NCBI GenBank assembly: GCA_001599975.1
Contig: BCIO01000003.1
Coordinates: 2,784,677-2,848,676 of the forward strand
Source: Cystobasidiopsis lactophilus
Lineage: Eukaryota > Basidiomycota > Agaricostilbomycetes > Agaricostilbales > Chionosphaeraceae
Direction of reading: 5' to 3'
Length of the DNA stretch: 64,000 bases
A program made the translations under genes and the position numbers. The notes under the pieces were generated by a model. It worked only from the letters and a program-made list of their open reading frames with translations. It had not been told where the DNA came from and searched no databases. This document shows positions 57,148 to 64,000 of this stretch, one piece after another. Within the stretch, counting starts at the first letter, position 1. Each line of letters begins with the position of its first letter.

Positions 57148-58391
57148 GACTGGATAGTCCAGGGGGAAGAAGCAAAACGCAGCTACTCCCGCTGAGACAG
57201 ACGGATCTAGCGTTTCAGGGGACGCCTTCTGTGCGTATCTTGAATGTCTGAGAGGTACAAAGGGCTTCAAGGAGAAAGGTGGCAAGGCCGCCGGGAGGAA
57301 CTGATGCCGTCTAACAGCCTGACTAGACTGAAGGCATAGTGGAAATAGGAGAGGCGTGGAAGATACGAAGTAGAGGAGCAGTCTTGACGAGTAATGGCAG
57401 CTATCAGAAGCCGTCGCTCGCAGCAGGCAGTGCTGTCCGTATCGTGCCACGACTTCATCTGACGACTTCGCGGACTGTTCGGACCGCCGAGCTCCAGAGG
57501 TACCCTTCTGGGTCTACATCCGTGAATCGAGGAAGCACAGCACTACTAGCAAATTTTGTCAAGCGATTTCAGCATCAGTGGGTGTTGGCTGCACTTGTAG
57601 CCTGCCAGGCAGCGACACCGGCGGGCGAGATCCAAACGTCGAGCGGATTTTGCTCTCAGCCCAGGCTGTTTTCACGGAAAGGCACCAAGAAAGCAAGGAA
57701 AAGCAAGCGATTGGATCGGCACACCTGGCGCCAGATCGTGACTGAACACACCGAAGGTCGACCGTGACGCTGGCTCGTTGTGACAGCAAGTGCACTTGCT
57801 CGTGGGTAGCTATAAACCCCAGATGTCTTTGAGAAACACTGAACGGCAATTTAACGGCCAAAAGATTTGGCAAGACGAGGTTCGAGATGATGGTGGCAAT
57901 TGGCAGAGAGGTTGGAGCCTGAACCGCTGTCGGCTCCTGCCTTCCTTCCTGGAGCATGGTAGCGAGAACAGTGTGCCAATGCCTCCCAAGGATAACTGCG
58001 AGTTTACGCCCTAATGATACCTAGTGAAAGGCTAAAAGATTGCAAAGATTAGTGTTCCGAAGCGCGTTTTGTTCAACAACATGTATAATAAAGTTCTTTT
58101 GTGAGAAGGGGGAAGAGGTTGAAGTTGTAGGAGGGGAGGGGAGGCAGGATACCAAGACAATGGTTGGGTAGAAAGTGTGAAAAAGTGTCCATCAAAGAGC
58201 CAACAAGTGTGTGCATAGAAAGAGGATATCGCGTCAAGGTTCACATTTTATTTGGTGGTGTGGAAGGGTGGTAGTGTAGCGAGCCAAGGATCGGACTGTC
58301 TGTAGGCGAAGAAGCACTGTGGTCAGGGGCCAAACCCTCGGTCCCACGAATTTCGCCACTCACTGTCGCGCTCACTTATTGGGCAGTATAT
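57148..58391. other. Long intergenic region, no gene supported
   Basis: About 1.24 kb between the SLM1 stop and the X4 start. Open frames occur on both strands, including a minus-strand frame at 57559-57957, but none shows a family match or a coherent splice partner. It is AT-richer around 58020-58260 with a plus-strand GGAGGGGAGGGGAGG tract near 58130. I did not find the upstream block shared by X1-X3 here. Confidence 0.4.
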
Positions 58392-60771
58392 TTATGCTGG
58401 GGGCGCCTGTAAGCCGTCATCAAGTGCATCAGCCACCGAACAAGACAGAATGTCTCGATGCCAAACTCACGGAAGAGCCAACATCAGCAGGGCCGTCCTT
58501 CTTCTCGGTGGCGTAGCCGTTCTCGCCGACCTTGATGCCAGAGTCAGCAGAGGGGGCAGTGTAGCCAGGCACGTCTTCGGCGCCGGAGGTGAGAGCGATG
58601 GGCTCAGCGCCGAGGGTGTGGTGGCCGGGGGCGGCCTCCTCCTCCTCCTCCTCTTCCTCCTCTTCTTCTTCCTCCTCGTCCTCATCCTCGATGGAAGAAC
58701 CACCTTCTTCTTCGTCTGTTAATACGAAGATGAGCTCAATAGCCTTGCAAAGACCTTAAGCAATTAATTTGACGAACCTTCCTCCTCGGAAAGGTAACCG
58801 GCGGAGCGGACGGCGGCGGGCACGGGGCCGGAGCGGTCCATTGGCTCGGACGAGGTGACTGTGGAAAGAGAACCTTGAGGACCAAGTCTGTGCGCAAGAA
58901 AGAACTCGACTCACGGTAGACCTTGGAGAGCTGCTTGGCGTCGTTCCACCACTCCATCATCTCCTCGTAGGAGCCGGCGCGGAAAGTGAAGGCGGGCGTG
59001 CCGCTCAAAACACCCAGACCCTTGCCAGGCTTGCCACCCTCGACGTGGAACTTGTGCGAGCGAGAGTGCAGGGGCGAGGGGGCGCCCAGAGTACACTCGG
59101 GCAAGAACAGCGACAGGCGCGGCTCGGGGTGCTTGGTGGCATCCGAAGAGCTGTGGGTCACGCTGAGTTGCCATCCCAATGGGAAAGAATGAAGGGATGG
59201 GAAACCCACCCGAGCTCGTGGAGGTAGCCAGCCGGGGTGAGGATGTAGTAGCCCTCGGAGTACTTGCTGGTGAAGCGCTTCTTGCGCTCGAGCATGCCCT
59301 CGTGGACGGGGAGGACCGACGGGTCGTCCTTGCCGGGGTAGTTGATGTGGTCGATGTTGCGGAGAGGGGTCTCCGGGTCGAGCAGGTGGTCGGAGCGAGC
59401 GGCGAAAGCGACCCACTCGGTGTTGGGCTGGACGCTCTTCATCATGACGCCCATGTGGCTCCAGCTCTCCTGCACCGAGGTGGACATCCTGTGAAAAAAA
59501 ATGATTCGAGAGTCAGATATCTAGCTGCCCCAAGTTCAGACGGTCGAGCGCCACTCACCTCGAGGACCAGTTGTCAAAGGTCTCCCAGGCGGTCTGGATG
59601 GCGCGGACGACGCCCTCCTCAAAGTGCTCCGAGTTTTGCTGCATGATGATGATGCTCTTCTGGAGAGCATTCTCCTCCTGAACCTGCTTCTGCAGCTGGC
59701 GGGCCACAACGGCGTTGGTGTACCAGGGGTCCTCCTTGGCGGTGACGCCCATGGGGGTGTTCTTGAGCATGGTGATGGAGCGGGCCAAATCGGTGATGAC
59801 CTTGGTCGAGACCTCGCGCTCCTTGGCGACCGACTGCGCGCATGGGACCGCCGCATGAGATTCGAATACGCAAACAGCAGTGGAAACAACGCACGGTGGC
59901 GAGCTTGCCAGTGTCGAGCTGGATGTTCTTGATGTGGGCCTTGATCTCGGCGCGGAGCTTTTGCAAGTGCTGCACGATGCTCATCTCGACCGTCTTGGCC
60001 AAGTTGGCGTGGTGGTCAGCAATGTTGCGGGTCTTCTCCCTCTGTGTGGGCGCCAGAATGTCAGCTTTGAAAGCCGCCGCAAGTTAAGCGCCTTACGATG
60101 CCGTAGAAGATGTCCTGCATGCCGCCTGTTCTCCGCACCGATTTTGAGTTCGGACCTGGGTTGGACGGAGCGGAACAAACGCACCCTCGCCCAAGAACTG
60201 GTTGCCAGCATGGAAGGGGACCTGGATGACGCCGCCGAGCTTGGTGAGCTCTTTGGCGGTGTTGTTCTCGATGTCCGCGATGCCTGCGGTTCCCGCCCTT
60301 TTAGGAGATGCGACTGCACTTCAGGACGCCAACGCACCCTCGAAATAGCTGTACATGAAAGCCATCTTTAGATCCCGCAGGTGAAACATTCGTCTGGAGA
60401 TAACCTACGCAATCAGGTTCTTGGTGATGCGCTTCCAGGCTTCGAATCTGCTCAAGCTGGTCAGCCAGGGCCTCTAAACGCAACCCCCCCGAACTCGCCG
60501 GTCAATGAGCACGTCAGAGGGCCTGCGAGAAAGGAGAAGGATGGATGAGCGAACGAGGAAAGCGGGAAGAAGCGCATGAGCGGGCCTCACCTGAGGTCGA
60601 TGGCCGCAGTGTTCTTGGCGATCAGCTGGCTGCGACGGGTCTGTGTGATGCGTATGACGGAGCCAATCAGCCTCCGTCTTGCGGACAGAGCGAGGGAACT
60701 TTGCAAACCGCAACGCTGGACCTGCGAGAAGTCGCCGTAGGAGCCTTTGCACTGTGCAAGGATTCGGTCAT
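58392..60771 (-). CDS. SLM1: Slm1-like BAR-PH protein (TORC2/eisosome)
   Basis: Slm proteins bind PI(4,5)P2, sit at eisosomes and connect TORC2 to its kinases. The F-BAR-like region reads LRLEALADQLEQIRSLEAW, YFEGIADIENN, LGGVIQVPFHAGNQFLGEG, IREKTRNIADHHANLAKTVE, ALQKSIIIMQQNSEHFEE and RAIQTAWETFDNW. The PH domain begins VLPVHEGMLERKKRFTSKY and continues EGYYILTPAGYLHEL, PECTLGAPS, HKFHVEGGK and YEEMMEWWNDAKQLSKVYRE. The C-terminus has about 15 consecutive Glu codons (about 58640-58680). The start is set at ATG 60769-60771 with an intron after SRRSS; this and the very end (58392, after a GTGAGT intron) are less sure. Confidence 0.85.
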
Positions 60772-61072
60772 GGCGTATTGTGTGGGTGTGTCTGACCAAG
60801 CTGCGAAGGCTATGGAGCAATCGAATGGCTTGGGAAGCGGAAGAGAGGCGTCGACCCCCATAAGGCAAGTCCCGACCTTCGAGCAAAGACATGTGGTCCA
60901 GAATGGCGCGATGACGTCGCGCAGTATTCGTGTTGCATGTAGAGGGAGAATTACAATTGGGCCCAACGACGTGGTGTAAAGGGGGAGGTTAATACAAGAT
61001 GTAGGAAAATGCGCGGATGGTGGGAGTGGCAGGCGAAACAGGGAAACCTTTTCTCTTGGGTGGCAAACTATT

Positions 61073-63318
61073 CTACTTGTCGGATCCAGCCAAGCTCCGC
61101 GAGCAGCAGCCCGGCGTTTCGCAGTTGTCGACGCCTGCAAGAAATGGGCGTCAGACAAGGAAGCATCAGAAGGAGGAACAAAACACTTGCAAGCTGCCAG
61201 GCACGCGCTGCTCGACGCCGCCTGTTTGTCTGATTCTCAACGAGTAATTCACAATGGAATAGAGGAAACCAAAACGAACCGCCGTGAACTGGGCCTCGGA
61301 GATGGCGGTCGGGTCGACGCCGGCCTTGGTGGCGGCCAGCTTGAGCTCGTCGAGCATCTCGGGTTGAATGGTGCTCGAGTGGATGCCAAATTTGTGCATC
61401 ACCTCGCGGATCTGGCCGCTCAGGTTGACGTACTCCTCCGACGACTTGACCAGCACGTGCACAGAGCCAATGACCTTCGACTCGGACAGCGACCAGACAT
61501 GGAGCTCTGCAAGAGTCCATCAAGAAGTGGATCAGCCAGGCGAAAAACTGATTCAATGTAGAGGCGTCGACTTGCCATGCACGTCCTCGACGCCGTCAAT
61601 GTCCAAGATGGCGTTGCGGACCTCATCCAGCGGCACGTCCGACGGCGTGCCTTGGAGCAAGACGAAGCAGGCCGAGCGGACCAAAGGCATGGCGCTCGAG
61701 AAAATGATGACGGTGATGATGAGCGAGATGAGCGGGTCCGAGTAGTAGCGCCACCAGTACTTGGTGAGCCAGATGAAGAGGCCGGACACGATGACGCCCA
61801 CGTTGCCCAGCTGTGAAGAAAACGAGCAAAGATTGAGAAATTGAGATCCAAAACTTGGCCAGGTTCCACTCACCGCATCGCCCAAGACGTGGAGGAAGAC
61901 GCCTGCGATTCGGGGATGAACAACAATTTGAAACGAATATCGAAGACCACAAGCTCACCTCTCATATTCATAGAGCCATGAGAATGGCCACCACCGGAAG
62001 AAGAAGCGCCGCCTTCATGCGCATGATCGTCATGCTCGTGGTCGTGGTCCGGGTTGTGGGCGTGCGAGGTGGAGTGGTCGCCGTTCGCGTGCACATCGCC
62101 GTGGCTGTGGCCGCCCTCGTGCTCCTCGACATCGACCAGCCTGGCCGTTTTGGGGTGCGAGTTGTGCCTATGCTCGAGGCTGCCGCTGGGCAGAGAGATG
62201 CTCCCGCTGGTCGAGCTATTGCTGCGGTGGCGGCGGCGCCCTCCAGCCAAGCTTTCTTCTCGTGCGACACGCACTAAGTTGGCTCTACACATCGAGAAGC
62301 AAATCATCAGCTCGTGAAGATCCTTGATGAAAAGTCATTCGACGCACCTTGCCGCCGCGGGATGGGTGTAAAGAATGTCATCAATCTCGTCCGTCTCGGA
62401 CATCTCGTCCGGCTCAACGTCGGTGTAAGGCTTGTGGCCGTCAGTGATAAAGTGCTTGGCGCCAGCCCGGCCCTCTTCCGCGGTCGACTCGACGCCGTGA
62501 GAGTGCGAATGGCCGTGCGAGTGCGAGTGGCCGCCGTGCGCGTGGCCGTGGTCGTGGAAGAGGAAGAGGCCGACAATGTTGGACAGCAAGCCGAGCGAGC
62601 CGACGATGACGACCAGCTTGGGGTTGGAGACCTCTGTGAGCGATTGTTTCGATACAATCCCTGGAGCAATGGATTGCGGAGAACTGCACGCACCAGTAGC
62701 ATTGAAGAAGCGCTCAATGGCCTCCATGAAGATGGAGAAGCAGAGGGCGAGCAAGAAGACGCCATTGATCAAAGCGCCCAATCTGCAAACCTCCCAAATT
62801 CCGCCGTCAACACCTCCCTCTCCTTTAGGCGTCGCGCTCGCTTACATCTCTGCTCTTAAGAGTCCATAAGAGTATTTGGGCGAGTTGGACTGCCTGGCGG
62901 CCAGCTGCGAGCGCGCGGGAAGTCAGTGAACAGCGCAGGAACGGAGCGAGGCAAGAGGGCGGCAAACTTTAATAGCATACAAAGCCACGATCAGCGATGC
63001 GACTGGCAGTCCATTCACGTCAGATTAAGTCAAAGAACAAGGCGGAGCGCAAGGGAGACGGACCATCGTTGAGCATCTGTCAGAAAGCGACGAGTCAGTC
63101 TGGGTCAAGATGATTCGTAAAGCGCATCAACAAACGTGGAACGAGTCCGCCACCAGCGCCAGCGATCCGACAGCATAGCCTGAGCGTCCCTCTATCAGCC
63201 GGAGTCCTGGGTTGACTTGGGGTGCGAAGGCAGGGGGCGTACCGACGATGATTTCGACGAAGAAAAAGACCGAATCAATGACCAGCAGCGTCAGCAGCGA
63301 CGTTTCTCTGTTGGCCAC
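61073..63318 (-). CDS. ZRC1: Zinc CDF transporter (Zrc1/Cot1-like)
   Basis: Vacuolar-type cation diffusion facilitator that exchanges cytosolic Zn2+ for H+. TM1: LLTLLVIDSVFFFVEIIV; TM2 zinc site: GSLALVADSFH then MLND in a 13-nt exon (63064-63076); then VASLIVALYAIK, KYSYGLLRAEM, LGALINGVFLLALCFSIFMEA and LVVIVGSLGLLSNIVGLF. His-rich loops follow (HSHSHGHSHSHG, HDHEHDDHAHE). The second zinc half-site is in VFLHVLGDALGNVGVIV, then a CTD (TPSDVPLDEVRNAIL, ELHVWSLSESKVIGSVHV). A Cys-rich end (SSACLAAC, NCETPGCCS) needs an intron starting GTTCGT at 61222-61279 and a weak GTTTTG donor. The ATG exon lies upstream of 63318 and is not resolved. Confidence 0.9.
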
Positions 63319-63721
63319 TCGCCCTCATTAGCCTAGGTTGTTGGCAGTGAGAGAGGGGCCTGCCTAGTCCAGCCCATCGTTGTCGGTTTCCAACTCGCAT
63401 TGCGCGCACGAAATTGGGTCGCCCAACCGGGCATCCGCGGCTCTATCCGATTGGGTGGCAAAAGTTTGTGCGTTGAAGAGACGAGAGCTCGTGTGTATAT
63501 GAGAATGCAAAGTATCCGAACTCAGCTAGCATGAAGTCGGTTTTAAGGGACACCAAATATTAAGACCATGAACGAAAACCCTTGAGTTCTATGCTGCCTA
63601 TTCCCGCGTCGCGATGATCCCCCGATGCTCTACGCGCACGTCAGAACTGCCTGTGGCAAAAGAGGAAGCCGGTAGCACTCACTATTAAGGTGTAAACGAA
63701 GCCATAACAGAATGTAAATAT
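63319..63721. other. Intergenic region containing the unresolved 5' end of the zinc transporter
   Basis: About 400 bases between the permease stop and the first recognised zinc-transporter exon. The start exon of the transporter must lie in its left part, probably near 63370-63400, where two minus-strand ATGs occur. Otherwise nothing is assigned. Confidence 0.4.
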
Positions 63722-64000
63722 TTAGAGAGCTGGGGTGGCAAGGAATTTAGGTTTGGCTTGTCCAGAAAGAATGCAGAGAACGCACCGTTGTTAGCGCAAG
63801 AGAAGGGCTGTCGGACAGCGCCGCTGTAGTCCAAGATGATGGCATCGATGGAGGTGTACAGGCCGGGCTAAAAAGGAGGTCAAGTCTGGCACGCAAAGCG
63901 TACAGGAAATGGGACTCACGCCGAGCATGAACAGGCCAACAAGGAAGATGAGGATGTTGAGCAAAGTCATGGTGGTATTGAAGGCACCCTTCCATAGGCG
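63722..64000 (-). CDS. Amino-acid permease (AAAP/mtr-type), C-terminal fragment
   Basis: Only the 3' end is in the window. The right-edge exon reads LWKGAFNTTMTLLNILIFLVGLFMLG, a final membrane segment. An intron with a GTGAGT donor leads to PGLYTSIDAIILDYSGAV, RQPFSCANN and, after a GTGCGT intron, a two-residue end at 63722-63724. The GLYTSIxxIIxxY and PFSC signature is typical of the C-terminus of fungal neutral amino-acid permeases of the AAAP family. Substrate unknown. Confidence 0.72.

Noticed and set aside
57559-57957. 132-codon minus-strand frame upstream of X4
   Set aside because: No similarity to the X leaders or to known families; X4 has a satisfactory start at 57147.
1-64000. Search for retroelements, DNA transposons, terminal repeats and CRISPR-like arrays
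   Set aside because: No reverse transcriptase, integrase, transposase or capsid motif and no regular spaced repeats were seen; the only large repeat is the NCS6-X tandem duplication.

Overview
The window is nuclear DNA of a basidiomycete fungus. Genes are dense, lie on both strands and are cut by many 50-80 nt spliceosomal introns. The protein set is fungal and fits Basidiomycota: a MAG1-type macrophage-activating glycoprotein pair, Bem1, Slm1, fungal NAPRTase, a Zrc1/Cot1-type zinc carrier, a WSC protein and a DUF2786/DUF7168 protein. GC is moderate. I cannot name the genus. No retroelement, DNA transposon, CRISPR array or convincing tRNA was seen. Coding spans run from start to stop across introns; splice sites were placed by eye from reading frame and family conservation.

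0-10.6 kb: the 5' part of an RFC clamp-loader subunit (human RFC3 / yeast Rfc5 type) and the tRNA 2-thiolation enzyme NCS6/CTU1 are divergently transcribed. Next comes a 4.4-4.5 kb tandem duplication. Each unit holds the 3' half of NCS6, about 1.2 kb of spliced-looking flank and one member of an unrecognised protein family, here called the YRxGF family (X1, X2). Two decayed NCS6 3' fragments mark the later units. 10.6-21.7 kb: a WSC-like membrane protein, two F-box-like proteins, a DUF2786 protein and a tandem pair of very diverged adenylate-forming (ANL) proteins. 21.9-29.4 kb: nicotinate phosphoribosyltransferase, then a single gene that encodes the alpha and beta subunits of ER glucosidase II as one polypeptide ending in KEEL. 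29.9-33.6 kb: two MAG1-like GPI proteins in tandem with very different intron numbers. 34-41 kb: LPA acyltransferase, Bem1 and a third YRxGF member (X3). 41.3-52.9 kb: a Ser/Pro-rich protein, an AhpD-like protein (C-terminal AKL), a secreted His-tailed protein, an EthD-domain protein, an aldo-keto reductase, an unknown conserved protein, an NmrA-like reductase and an SCP2 protein (C-terminal SKL). 52.9-64 kb: APC8/Cdc23, a fourth YRxGF member (X4), Slm1, a zinc CDF transporter and the 3' end of an amino-acid permease.

Three themes stand out. First, the glucosidase II alpha-beta fusion joins two subunits that are normally separate gene products. Second, gene architecture is unusual: exons of 6-15 nt occur in five genes, and a recurring intron class starts GTTCGT and ends (A)CGAACAG, so its ends are complementary. 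Third, the YRxGF family has expanded in tandem and at a distance, with upstream DNA that seems better conserved than the proteins.
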